Origin: Mercenaria mercenaria
Taxonomy: Eukaryota; Mollusca; Bivalvia; Venerida; Veneridae
Assembly (NCBI RefSeq): GCF_021730395.1
Contig: NC_069366.1
Span: 64,423,001 to 64,487,000 of the forward strand
Length of the DNA stretch: 64,000 bases
Direction: 5' to 3'
Notes under the pieces: model-generated
Told to the model about the DNA's origin: nothing
What the model saw: the letters and a program-made list of their open reading frames with translations, nothing else
The model's database searches: none
In this document: positions 22,886 to 34,029 of the stretch, in pieces
Numbering within the stretch: position 1 is the stretch's first letter
Layout: each line of letters opens with the position of its first letter
Position numbers and translations under genes: made by a program

Positions 22886-24425
22886 GTCCCCTACTGGTTG
22901 AAAACCAGTTTCGGGGACTATAGGAATGCGCTTTTCCGTCATTCCGTCCGTCCGTCTGTCCGTCCGTCCGCAATTTCGTGTCCGGTCCATACCTCTGTCA
23001 TCCATGAAGGGATTTTAATATTACTTGGCACACAGATGTTCCCCATGATGAGACGACGTGTCATGTACAAAACCCGGACCCCTAGCTTAAAGGTCAAGGT
23101 CACAATTGGAGGTCAAAGGTCAACATGGCTTTTTTCCTGTCCGGTCCATAACTCTCCCATCCATGAAGGGATTTTAATATTACTTGGCACAAATGTACTT
23201 CATAATAAGACGATATGTTGTGCACAACTTTCAGACCCCTTGCTCAAAGTTTAAGGTCACACTTAGCAGTCAAATGTTAACATGGCATGAACAGGGTCTG
23301 TTTCGTATCCGGTTCTTAACTCTGATATTCATAAAGGGATTTTAATATCACTTAGTACAAGTGTTCCCCATGATGAGGCGACGTGTCATGTGCAAATCCC
23401 GGACCCCTAGCTCAAAGGTCAAGGTCACAATTTGGGGTCAAAGGTCAACAGAGTTTTTTTCCTCTCCGGTCCGTAACTCTGTCATCCATCAAGGGATTAT
23501 AATAGTACTTGGCATAAATGTTTCCCATGATGGGGCGACATGTCATGCGCAACACCCAGAACCAAAGCTTAAAAGTCAATGTCACACTTTGAGATCAAAG
23601 GTCAATAGGATTTTTTCCTGTCAGGTCTATAACTTTGTCATGCAAAACAGGATTTAAATATCAGTTGGCACAAATATTCCCCTGGATGAGACAACATGTC
23701 ATGCGCAAAACCCGGGCCCAAGGTCTAATGTCAAGGTCACACTTAGAGACCAAAGGTCAGATACAAGAATGACTTTGTGCGGAGCATTTCTTCTTCATGC
23801 ATGGAGGGATTTTGATGTAACTTGGCACAAATGTTCACCAACATGAGACGGATTGTCTTGCCCAAGAACTAGGTCCCTAGGTCTAAGGTCAATGTCATAT
23901 CTAGAGGTCAAAAGTCAAATTTGTCAGGAGCATTTCTTCTCCATGCATGGAGGGATTTTGACGTAATTTGGCACAAATGTTCACCACCATGAGGCACCCT
24001 TGTTTTTAGAATTACATCCCTTTGTTTTACTATAAATAGATTATATTGTAACTTTTTTTATTAGTGGCCGTAGAGAAAAATCGAGACCACTTTTCTGTTG
24101 TACAACATGCATGTTACATCCAATTTTAATTTTTAGGTGTATTTTGACCTATCTCTACCTGGTAAAGAGTTTCTTGTGGACTTATATTATATAGATTTTT
24201 TTTTTTTTGTTACTATAAATAACTTATATGATAACTTTTTTATAATCGGCCAAACAAATCAATATGAAAGCAACTGGTTGTTTTTATATATGCAAATTTT
24301 AATCCAAGTGTGTTGTTATAACATATTGTTTATACATCATTGACAGATATCAGTTCATTTTGTTATACTGCAGTTGAGAAAATTAGGTGCCTTCCAGTAG
24401 GGGACTTTGTATTGCATGGCAATAC
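22886..24425 (+). mobile_element. Pearl-like element (non-autonomous, tandem core) 1
   Basis: Begins with a small hairpin (CCCCTACTGG..TTGAAAACCAGT..GGGG) and a (CCGT)n microsatellite near 22945-22970. About seven diverged core units of ~155-168 bp follow (starts near 22983, 23142, 23310, 23467, 23622, 23776, 23929; hallmark CATCCATGAAGGGATTTTAA). A low-complexity tail ends CCAGTAGGGGACTTTGTATT. This matches the architecture reported for bivalve pearl elements, which others relate to Helentron-type Helitrons; the link is inference. The 131- and 98-codon ORFs inside it are read-through of the core units. Confidence 0.82.
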
Positions 24426-24774
24426 TTTATTCACTTGTTTAATGTTGATTTTTTCGCTAACAGTGTATTATATAGCTGAATTATGATATGGTTAGTAGTA
24501 TTTGTTTGTGTACCTTTTCAGTCACGCAAATGTGGTATTTCTATTTAAGCACGATATAACGACATTAAGTATTTTCTTAAGTATATTTCTTATTTCTATA
24601 CTTCGTTTTCTGTAAAATACAGAATTATTGTGTTTTAATTATGAAATAGTCATATACGGTTCTGATATAGATGAAAAAGTCAACATTGAAGACGTATAAA
24701 GGGCAAAACAAGCATCTGAAATAACAGACTTAGCTAAGCAATTACTTAAGTTTATTCATAAAATTGGGACCTAG

Positions 24775-25350
24775 GCAACTGGCGGAAATTACTCTTGTAA
24801 CATATGAACATGGTGGGCACCTGACAGGAGTAACTCTTTTAAGCTGATACCATTTTGGGCATCTGGCGGGAATAACTCTTATGTTTCTAGAACATGATGG
24901 GTCACCAGAAGGGAATAACTCTTGTAACTGTAGAACATGGTTGGTTACTGTAGAACATTGTTAGAATAACCCTTGTAATTTTAGAACATTTTTTGGACAC
25001 CTTTAGAACATAATTGGGCACTTGACGGGAATAACACTTGTAACTTTAGATCATCTTTTGGCACCTGACAGAAATAGCTGTTGTAACTTCAGAACATTAT
25101 TCGGCACCTGAAAGAAATAACTCAAGAGCATTATTCGAAACCTTGCGGGAATAACCCTTTAAACTTTAGAACATGTTTGGGCACATGGCGGAAATTACTC
25201 TTGTAACTGGGCGCTGGGCAGGTACAACTGTTGTAACTTCAGAACAATGTGGTACAAGGTGGTACACCTGGCGGGAATAGCTTGTAACTTTAGAACATTT
25301 TTGTGTACCTGTCGGGAATAGCTTTTGTAGCTTTAGAACATGTTTGGAAC
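24775..25350 (+). repeat. ~45 bp minisatellite downstream of copy A, right part
   Basis: About a dozen imperfect units (AATAACTCTTGTAAC, TTTAGAACAT, GGGCACCTGGCGGGAATA) continue the array seen at 22562. The flank after it (AAAAGTAACGGGCTTACC to about 25610) aligns with the 3' flank of copy B (62550-62820). The array therefore belongs to the duplicated gene unit and was split by insertion of the pearl-like element. Confidence 0.85.
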
Positions 25351-26097
25351 TCACGAAGGGCTTGGGGCAAAAGTAACGGGCTTACCAAATTATGTGTGAT
25401 GGATGCAGTGTATTTGATGCCCCGCTGTGTTATCTGTGTATAGTTTTGTTAATATATTTTACACTGTATTTCTGTAAGAAGTTCAGACATGTATTCACTC
25501 GATATTATTATGGAAACATTTTAGTCATACGCATATTGTCATATATATTTGCTTAAAATCGGTCAATGCATTAAACTTAAAAAAGTTCACAGTTTTGGAT
25601 AAAATTGTTAGGTAGTGTTCACTACTTTTCGTACCTGATGTTTTTAATTTAATTTTTTTATCTAGTCAAATGACAGAAAGTTCAGGTTATTGTATCTTAT
25701 AATTCATTTTAAGTTCTAATTTAAAACAAATGGATTTTACTGGACATGCTGTAAAACTAGATTATATTTAGCAATTCTTTAATTATGATACGTCACATGT
25801 CATATTTTGTAATTTTGTAACTTTGAGTATTTTGTACCCAAAGTTAGTTGAATCAAACATGACTCCATATATGCGTTAAACAGCCATGACTTGTTTAGTT
25901 TAATTTAAAAATGTCATGCTTCCGTAGAAACAACATTTAACGCCCAGTTAGTATTTTCTGCCTTAGTTTGGACAAGACACCAGGCAGATCTAGAAAAAAA
26001 TGAAAATGGCGTTAAACCAGAATTCTGCTATTTTCAAACGTTCCAATCCATGACAACTTTAATTAATTTTGAAATTCATCTCATTCTCAAATATTGA

Positions 26098-26290
26098 TTA
26101 ACCCTTATCATGCTGGAAACAATTGATTCTGCCTTTGCAACCAGTGTAGATCATGATCGGCCTGCAATTCTGTGCAGTCTGATCAAGATCTGCACTGATC
26201 GCCATTCAGTAAGTATCTTTTTGACAAGCACCGCTTTTAACAGTTAATGGCACTGACCAAATTGAAAGATGGACAAGTTCATTATAGAAA
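26098..26290 (-). mobile_element. TTAACCC-type MITE, copy 1
   Basis: Begins ATTAACCCTTATCATGCTGG and contains a palindromic middle (GATCATGATCGGCCTGCAAT / GTGCAGTCTGATCAAGATCT) and AAAGATGGACAAGTTCATTA at the far end. It is the inverted counterpart of the copy at 53128-53305 (CTTGTCCATCATTC, GATCAAGATCAGCCTGCA). TTAA followed by CCC resembles piggyBac-type ends. I recall this family as very common in bivalve genomes. Confidence 0.75.
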
Positions 26291-26929
26291 GAAAAACGAT
26301 CAATGGTGAACGAAAATCAAAACAATGTCGATAATTTTATTATGGTTTATTCAAAAGCAAAACAATAATAACACTGTTCTATTATATTACCGTAAGTTTC
26401 TACTTAATTTTCAACTTCATTCTTCTGCTTTAGGCTACATGCGGGACAAAAGACGATAACGCTATCGGACATTATCTTATACTTAACCGGATTACAATGG
26501 CGGCCTGTGTCGTCGTTTCATAGCATGTTAGGGCAAAATTTTCTGCGGATTTTAAATCTGCGGTCTTACTGTCACCCGCAGAAAACGCAGAAAAAAAGTA
26601 CTTATGCGGTATATGCTGATTTCTGTTATAAATTTGAAAATCGTCTCACGGTGGTTTACATCGATCTCATTGAAAAGAGAGCAAATAAAGAATTTAAACG
26701 AGGACAATAAAGCTCGACCGCTTTGTCACTAAATAAAGCTTAATAAATATGTAAGTGACACATGCACTTTGCGTAAACTTATCTTTAAGCTATAGACTTT
26801 TCCTCACTGTCAAAATAGGGACATACCTTTCTGAAAAAAAGCAATACCAAATAATGGAACCTGAGCACAGCATGTCGCGTTAAGTTTCATTTCATTCTTA
26901 CAAATGGTCAGTGAAACAAACAAACATAC

Positions 26930-28449
26930 ATGCATACTGGATCTTCAGTTAAAGCTGTTTGATCACACCATCTTACCAATACTAACTTACGGATGCGAAG
27001 TGTGGGGCTATAGTAATCTAGACTTGATAGAATATGTCCTTTGTACTTTTTTACGTAAAATAGGAAAATGTAGGGGCAGTACCCCTAGGTATATGCAGTA
27101 TGCAGAATTTGGGCGATACCCAATTGAAATTATCATTAAAGCTAGAATGATAAAGTTTTGGAATAAAATAATCTTATCCAAGCTTTCTAAAATTGTTTAT
27201 ATTTGTTATCAGAACATGATACAGTCTGTACACGCTTTTAAATGGTCATCTTGTATTAAGAGCATTCTAGACAATACTGGCTATTCCTGTTACTGGCTTA
27301 ATCAGGCGACATTAAATTGTAAAGGTATCGATATTTTGGTTAAAAGGGTTCTAACAGACCAATTTAACCAGCAGTGGTCAACTTCCCTAACTGGATCATC
27401 AAAAGGTACAGGCTATAGCCTATTTAAAGATAACCTTCTGATGGAAAGCTATTTGTTGTCGTTGCCTTGCTCGCTCCGACTAAGTCTCCTGCATTTCAGA
27501 ACAGGAAACCATCGACTTCCGGTTGAAACCGGGCGCTGGCGACAATCTTACGTTGCACATGAGGAGAGAAAGTGCCCACAGTGCCCACTTAACGATATTG
27601 GGGATGAAATGCATTACCTCTTAATTTGTCCTTTCTTTACAGCTCTTAGGAATAAATATATTCCTCATAGATTTTCCCATAGACCAAATATCCTGAAATA
27701 CAAAGAACTGATGAAGTGCAAAAATGAAACAATTAATCATAATTTATGCTTATTTGTTAAACATGTATTGCGAGAATTTAAGTAATTTCCTATCTGTATA
27801 CATACCTTTCTTAAACAGTGTTTACTATGTACCAAATGATATAATAAGATTTAACAAACCAGTGTAAGTCCATGCATTACGAATTCTTGTTCGTTTGTAT
27901 TTCAGTCAAGAAAGAAAATGAAGTACCTTCGTGTAAGTCCACGCATTCCGAAATCTTAATCCATTTTGATATCAGCATAAGGAAAATGTACTTTCGGACT
28001 TATTTTGTTATTACAATTAAAGATAAACTCTCGATAGTAGCCTCCATTCATAAACTGTACACGTGGATTCCGTGATCTTCGCGCGCCCTGCGAACTCGTC
28101 CAATCAAAACAGAGTATATGCAAACCTAGCTACTTCTATATTACACAACAAAAATAACGTGCCATATAATTTGAAAGCAATGTTTGTTTTGTGTTGTTTT
28201 ATTTTTCAACTTCTATTTTTGCTTTTGTTTTTTGTTTCTATTTGTTATTTAAATCTGACATTATGTTATTGATATTTTTCATCGTACAGTATCATTTTTT
28301 CTATTTAAAGTGTCTTCTTGATTTGATCACTTCCCCTTCAGAAATTGCCACTCCCGTATGAACTTTATCAGTTATGTGTATTTATTTGTTCACATGTATT
28401 TACACCATGTAAACTGTGACTCTGAATAAAAGTATTGACTTGACTTGAC
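26930..28449 (+). mobile_element. 5'-truncated LINE: ORF2 C-terminal part and 3' UTR
   Basis: A 293-codon frame (26904-27785) is open without interruption. It reads DLQLKLFDHTILPILTYG (end of the reverse transcriptase thumb), a long linker, and a Cys/His knuckle CPQCPLNDIGDEMHYLLICP near residue 225-245. It ends at a stop followed by a ~650 bp 3' UTR with AATAAA and a short TTGACTTGACTTGACA tail at ~28431-28449. The palm domain and endonuclease are absent, so it is 5'-truncated near 26930; the first dozen codons are host sequence. The intact frame implies a young insertion. The clade is not assigned. Confidence 0.85.
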
Positions 28450-28461
28450 ATACAAAAAGGT

Positions 28462-28720
28462 ATGTTGAAGAATCGGCATAACTTTGTAACAAAGCAAAAT
28501 TTAAAGTTATGAAACTTGTACAGTGCATGTTAGGTCATCACAGTGAGCAAGTGTGTGAAATTTTAATCCATTCAAACTAGTGGTTACTGAGATACCTGAC
28601 GTTAAACAAAAAAGGGGCATAACTTTGTGAAAAAGCAAACTTGCGGTAACTGTGCGTTACATGCTAGATCATCACAGTGAACAATTGTCTTTAGTTTCAA
28701 TAATTTCTTTGTAGTGATAT
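28462..28720 (+). repeat. Two-unit diverged tandem repeat
   Basis: Two units of about 150 bp share GGCATAACTTTGT, AAAGCAAA, CATG-TAG-TCATCACAGTGA and TTTCAATAA / TTTTAATCC motifs. They lie directly after the LINE tail. The resemblance to tandem cores of bivalve dispersed repeats is only general. Confidence 0.55.
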
Positions 28721-29241
28721 CTAATATAACAGCTTATGTACATAACTTTACCAAATCGAGACGTCGAACCCAACGAAAGGATTCCTTTTAGAATTGCGAA
28801 CACTAATATGTTCAGGCTGTTTGCCTATAAATTGGAAGGGGAAACGGCAAACAAGAGTTTTTTACAAGGGGCCTGGTCTCTATTTATTTACGTATCGCAG
28901 TTCCTAAAAAGCAACTGACAAATGTGGTAGACAAATGAACAAGAATTTGGAGAGCTCTGTGCATCCGGGAAATCTACTCTTACCTGTTTATGTTTGATAT
29001 CAAATTATCCTCGATACGGTAGACTGTCTTGTGACCTACCTCATGGTTTCAAAAACGAATGATTGGTATGGGTCTTGCACTCAGAAGCACTTACACCATA
29101 TGTTTTAAAAGTAGTTTTGACCTATCTATCAGGATATTTGATTTTTCATTCTGAAATGGTCCCAGGAATATATTTGTATCTGAAACTGAAACTGAATAAT
29201 TTGATTAAACGCCAATTTTTATACAATGATATATTCAATGG

Positions 29242-29310
29242 CGTTGTACATAATAATAATAGTTATTATAACAATATTAATAATGACAATAATAATAATA
29301 ATAACAGCCT
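29242..29310 (+). repeat. (AAT)n-type microsatellite
   Basis: Imperfect run of AAT/AAC trinucleotides. It lies inside a 151-codon frame that is otherwise featureless, so no gene is called. Confidence 0.8.
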
Positions 29311-29387
29311 TATTGTAAATAGTCATGACCGCACCCCTCCCCTTGAGGTCATTTTACCCCTATTGCCAATACCAGTGCTTAAAGCAA

Positions 29388-29591
29388 CTGGTACGCCCAG
29401 ACGAGCTGCATGTAGAGGTTCCAACCCCCCCCCCCCCCCGGTTAATGGTGCCATCATATACTATTTAAGAAAGAAATACTACACACTACCCTGGTACGCC
29501 CAGACGAGCTGCATGTAGAGGTTCCAACCCCCCCCTCCCGTTAATGGTGCCATCATATACTATTTAAGAAAGAAATACTACACACTACCCT
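29388..29591 (+). repeat. 103 bp direct tandem duplication with poly-C
   Basis: Two almost identical units (CTGGTACGCCCAGACGAGCT through AAATACTACACACTACC) start at 29388 and 29491. They differ mainly in the poly-C tract (14 C in the first, 7 C then T in the second). The near-identity implies a recent event, or an assembly artefact at a homopolymer. Confidence 0.9.
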
Positions 29592-30609
29592 ACACATAGA
29601 GACCTACCAACAAGTGCGTTTATTAAACAAACCATGGAGATATAAATGTTGAAATGTAAAACCTTTAACAAAAATTTAAGAACTATCACCTGCTGTTTTC
29701 GCATGATAAACAGTTATCAAAAATATAAAACAATGCCGCGAAATCTCTAAAATACAGTGTCGTAAGATTTTTTTTGAACGTGTCAAGTGATTTACTTTTG
29801 CGTAGTTCTAACGGCAGGTCATTCCAAAGTTTTGGACCAATAATACAGAAACTTCTATCATTGAATGTTTTGCACTTGTTGTATGGAACAACATCTTACG
29901 TAACACATTCTTTAGTAACAATAACAAAAATAATTAGTTATAATCACACCAACGTTAATTCTTGTATCGTTTATACACAGCTTGCTTTACATTTTAGCTT
30001 AGATGTTATGTTTTATGACCTGTTTGCAGTATGTAACATTTTGTATCGATTTGTTGTAAAACCCAGCTCTTAAGATTTTATGATCACAAGGCTACTCTGA
30101 TATCCCAGAGAAACTGTAGTTGTATCTTCTTTAATCAATCGATCACGTGAATTTAGTTGCGATCCAAGCCGTTACCTATACTAAATCTATACAGGTTACT
30201 TGTGTCCAAACCGTTACACACATGTTGTTGACTTTAGATTATATTTTGGTGCAAAAGTACTAACTTTTCCAATGACAACATCTGCAAAAATGCTTCTTCT
30301 TTCTTGTAAACCATTTTTCCTAATGATACAATTCTACGAATTAAAGTTCAGTTTTCCCTTCTTGCAGCGTGTTATCACTTAACAATTTAAACTGGAATTA
30401 TTTGATCAGTTCATATCTAATATTCTGAATATTTAATGATGAATGAAAGCGGTATAAATTATTGTGAAAAAAATATGTGTTAAATGATATAGATCGGTAA
30501 AACTTACGTGATGTTTTGTTTTTGTTTTTTGTTTTTGTCCTTTTTGCCTTATAGGACAAATGTAACAACACGGATACAGTGCATACGAAATAAGGCAATT
30601 TTACAGAAT
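29592..30609. other. Gene-free stretch
   Basis: AT-rich, with no recognised domain or repeat. Open frames here are short and without splice context. Confidence 0.4.
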
Positions 30610-30960
30610 TCATTTTATCCAATCGCAATTAGAAGAAACACACAGAACTCGACATTAATATATATCTTATTCCTTTTGGTGTAGTAGCACGAATTCCATT
30701 CCCTAACAAACAACCAACAACTTGACAGGACGAAATTTATTTTTATTTGAACAAAAATAATTCATCCACAATACAGAGACAGACATGATATATTTACTAC
30801 ACACGCACTGTCAAAAGATGCAGCAATACAAACATTACCCATCTACAAGACAGAAGAACATAATCAGAACATATCATAAAATATTTATCGCTTACGCGAG
30901 GGCTATTCCCTAAATAATGACAATCACGCGCTTCCGTAAATGTTTGATAGACAAGATATT
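30610..30960 (-). pseudogene. Orphan 3' flank resembling CRAL-TRIO copy C
   Basis: Ordered similarity to 63425-63770, the 3' flank of minus-strand copy C: AGAACTCGACATT / AGAACTCAACATG, CCTAACAAACAAC in both, ATCCACAATACAGAGACAGA / ATCCACGACATAGAGATAGG, ATTTACTACACACGC / ACTCACTAGAAACAC, ACATTACC, and CTATTCCCTAAAT / CTATTCCCCGAAT. The last coding exon that should follow on the minus strand above 30960 is not found; a mariner relic starts nearby. I infer a lost minus-strand copy, though an unrecognised dispersed repeat shared by the two sites would look the same. Confidence 0.5.
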
Positions 30961-31097
30961 CATGTTTTTACATGGGTGATACATGAATGACTCCTCTATA
31001 ATCCTGCAAAGTTTTATTGAAAACTACGGTACCGTTTCGGAGATATTTAGTATTGTAACATGTGTTGTCATATACACTAAGCAAATTACACGTAGAT

Positions 31098-32831
31098 ATG
31101 AAAAGCGAACAAAAGGCTGAAATTAGAGCGTACTTTAAATCATGCTGTTCTTAGGAAATACCTCCAAGGCTGATAATCACTGAGAACATTTCTGCTGTAA
31201 GACGTCTGACTGATAAAGACGCCAGGTACACGGTGTCCTAGATAGCGTCTTTTCTTGGCATGTCAACGAGGATAACTCGTGAGACATTTGCCAAGAACTT
31301 ACGGTAGTTCTGCACTTTTGGATAAAAAAAATTTCTACAATGTAGAATTTGATTAAACTCTGATTTTTCTAAACTTCAGAATATACCTAGATGATTCAGC
31401 AAATAAAAAGGATAGGGTCGTGTGCTTGATTTTTTGCTAGACTGGTTTGAAAAATTTCGACCTCAGGCAATTTTTCATAATGGGTGTCTATTTGAAAATC
31501 ATAACTTTCAAATCATTTTCGCGAATAGAATATTTTGTACAATGTAGATTTTGATGAAACTTCTCACAGTTGTTAATAAACATATGGCCTATAAAAGGTG
31601 AAATAAAATGTATTGGTCCGTGTGCTTAGTTTTGAGATATTTGACCATGATTAAAGTGAACCGAATATTTCACGCTAATTTTAAGATATTATTTTAGTTA
31701 TTTAACGTGTCATATGCTTTAATATCATATTTTGACCTTAGAAATACAGTAAAACAGCCATTTTAATAAATTTACCAACAAGCTATCATTGATTCATAAA
31801 ATGATTTTTATTTCCGTACGCCGAATCCAGGCTTTATTGTACGTTGTCCGGATAAATGAGGTTACGCCATCACTTCCGGTTTATCAAAGGTCACAATTAG
31901 CTAAATAGTTTTCCCTATATATTCTATATAAAACTGACCTTTTATAAAGAGCTACCAAACATAGCTAGACCCATTTCAGAGAACAAATCCTTACCTCATT
32001 TTAAAGAGTTATGATAAAACTGATATAAAATGAAGAGATAAGTAGGGGTCATGTATCTTCTAAGAGAGATTTCTCTGGTCATATTTGCTTACTGTAAACT
32101 GACATCAAAATCACACTGCTGTGACCTGGAAGTACTACTCATACTAAAATTGAGCTTCACTTCACCAAATACAACCTACTCTCCCATTTTTTCTACCAAA
32201 ATGTCCAAAATACATCCACAATGAAATTTAAACAGAAACTAGATTCCATTTAGACTTCTGTTGCCATGCCAAGTGAAAAATTAGTGTTCAAATACCTGGC
32301 AGCCATTACGCGACTAGACCAGATGGATCCCACGCTGGTTCCTTTAGTTAAGTTAGGCCTCAAACGTGCAGAACTACCTTAAGTTGAAGAAAAGTTTGTG
32401 CCCGACTGGTGCTTGAAATGTTGCGAAAAGTGTGAATGTAGACCAGTATTTGCAAAACGAACTAAATGTGTCAAAAGGGTTTTGATTGAATTTCTATCTT
32501 GTCTTACTTAATTCAGGTATACTGATGTACAAATAATTAATTCCTACACCGCCAGGAAAGCCATTCATTGGAAGGTTTTACAGAGACAAAGTATTAAAAG
32601 CTGTTGCAAATGAAAAATAAAAATGAATCCGAGGACTGGTCTTTGCGGTCACAGTTCATTCAGGACAACGCTGCGGTTCACAAACGTGCCATCGTTCAAA
32701 CGTTTCTGAGAGATAAAAAAGTGGTGCAAATCAATCATCCCGCTTGTTCACCAGACCTAAGTCCTTGTGACTCTCTTGTAACTTTTTTTAAGGCTTGGAA
32801 ATATGCTGACTGGGCGCAAATATTTAACTAA
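31098..32831 (+). mobile_element. Mariner-family transposase relic, split by a TTAA element
   Basis: The N-terminal part starts at 31098 (MKSEQKAEIRAYFKS, then a helix-turn-helix-like region with AVRRLTDKDARYTV and ITRETFAKNL). At 31299 the family 2 TTAA element interrupts it. After 32382 the frame resumes as RKVCARLVLEML, the known mariner step. The C-terminal part (32604-32831) carries FIQDNAAVHKRAIVQTFL and INHPACSPDLSPCD, the second and third catalytic Asp regions of a DDD transposase. Several in-frame stops (for example TAG in the N-terminal part) and frame changes make it dead. Clear terminal inverted repeats were not found. Confidence 0.88.
31299..32382 (+). mobile_element. TTAA-flanked MITE, family 2, largest copy (inside mariner)
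   Basis: Left end TTAC (31299-31302) then GGTAGTTCTGCACTTTTGGA. The right end AACGTGCAGAACTACC runs into TTAA at 32379-32382. The inverted ends match over ~17 bp. Removing the element restores mariner sequence across a single TTAA, which supports TTAA as the target. The ~1.08 kb body has no transposase. Shorter copies lie at 14161-14762 and 19301-19625. Confidence 0.88.
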
Positions 32832-33672
32832 AATCATTTTTTGTGTGTCAGAATAATTTTATTTTTGATGTATTGGAAACGTGATACATAAGCACAGATA
32901 GTGCATGATTCAATCTGCATTCTATTATTACAACAATTATAGTTTAATTATTGTAAATAATTGGCTTTCGGTCATTTTTGGACGATTTGGGTTAATTACA
33001 GTGATAGCTGGATCCAAGCATCACATATTATGTTATATACATTAGTAAAAGGGAACCAACTATTCGTTAGATCAGGTACTCGTTGTAAAATACCATGTAC
33101 GAATTTGGACCAATCAGAAGCAAGTTCTATAAATAGCACTAATCAATGCGCACCTCCGCAAGGGGATCAATAGTTAGACGGATGACAGTATCTATGTTTT
33201 GAAGAAGGACATTCTACATTTGTCAGCTACTCTGGGACAGTCACCTTAGCGATTGGACCCATTTCATTGCTCAAGATACTAAAGGCGAGAGCATTTCCCT
33301 AGTTTATATAACTCGTATCCTGACAGAGTGGTATTTTTCTGTTACTTAACACCATACAAAAGTGAAACTACTCTATAGCGTTCACCTCTGCGGAAGTGTA
33401 TGAAAGTCAAGGGCGAATATTTTCAAGAGATAAAATAAATATGAAATCTGTACTGACTGTCTACTATACTCCGGCACGGTTGTCATTATTTTTAGAATGA
33501 CCCTCGTGTATATTCTGAATTCTAACACGACCACCAAATACAAAATCTATCTCGGGTTATTCTGCAATAAACCACTCAATGACGTCGTCCGATCCAGGTG
33601 CGTAGCACGGTCGTAAGAAATAGTTACAATTTTTTTCTAACACTGTTGATACTAGTTTGTCGTGTTAGAATC
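32832..33672. other. Gene-free stretch
   Basis: No gene recognised. A CCAAT-like and TATA-like pair (CCAATCAG near 33110, TATAAATA near 33130) is present but no transcript can be proposed. From about 33545 a string TCGGGTTATTCTGCAATAAA repeats part of the palindrome that follows. Confidence 0.4.
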
Positions 33673-33841
33673 GAAATAATAAGTTCCCAAGTGTGATTTA
33701 TAGCAGAATAACCCGGGTTTTTCGTTCTTATGCGAAACAATATATCACTTAGGCCTACGGCCTTCGTGATACATTCTTACGCATAAGAACGCAAAGATCG
33801 GGTTATTCTACGATAAACCACGTTTGGGAACTTATTATTTC
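33673..33841. repeat. Palindromic (fold-back) element
   Basis: GAAATAATAAGTTCCCAAGT pairs with ..GTTTGGGAACTTATTATTTC; AGCAGAATAACCCG with CGGGTTATTCTACG; GTTCTTATGCG with CGCATAAGAAC. The arms are ~62 bp around a ~45 bp loop containing TTAGGCCTACGGCCTTC. The structure is typical of bivalve fold-back MITEs. Confidence 0.75.
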
Positions 33842-34029
33842 TTAAATAAACTGCTAAACCGTTACTTTTTGATGTTGAACATTTTTATTCCTATAAATAC
33901 TACAACGGTAAAAGCTTCCGTAGTACCACAACTGGTCAGTATCTATTGATTTTTAACATTTTGCAACCGCGTCTATGATAAATCACTCCAGGGTAAACCA
34001 GTTAGTGCAAAAAGTTTTTCAGCATTAGT

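Noticed and set aside
22859-23657. ORFs of 131 and 98 codons
   Set aside because: They read through the tandem core units of the pearl-like element; the peptide repeats with the unit.
30960-30985. 15 bp match (ATGTTTTTACATGGG) to exon 7 of copy B
   Set aside because: Similarity stops after five codons, there is no acceptor before it, and it runs on the opposite strand to the orphan copy C flank. Probably chance.
33100-33140. CCAAT and TATAAATA pair resembling a core promoter
   Set aside because: No transcript, exon or conserved partner follows. Such pairs occur by chance in AT-rich sequence.
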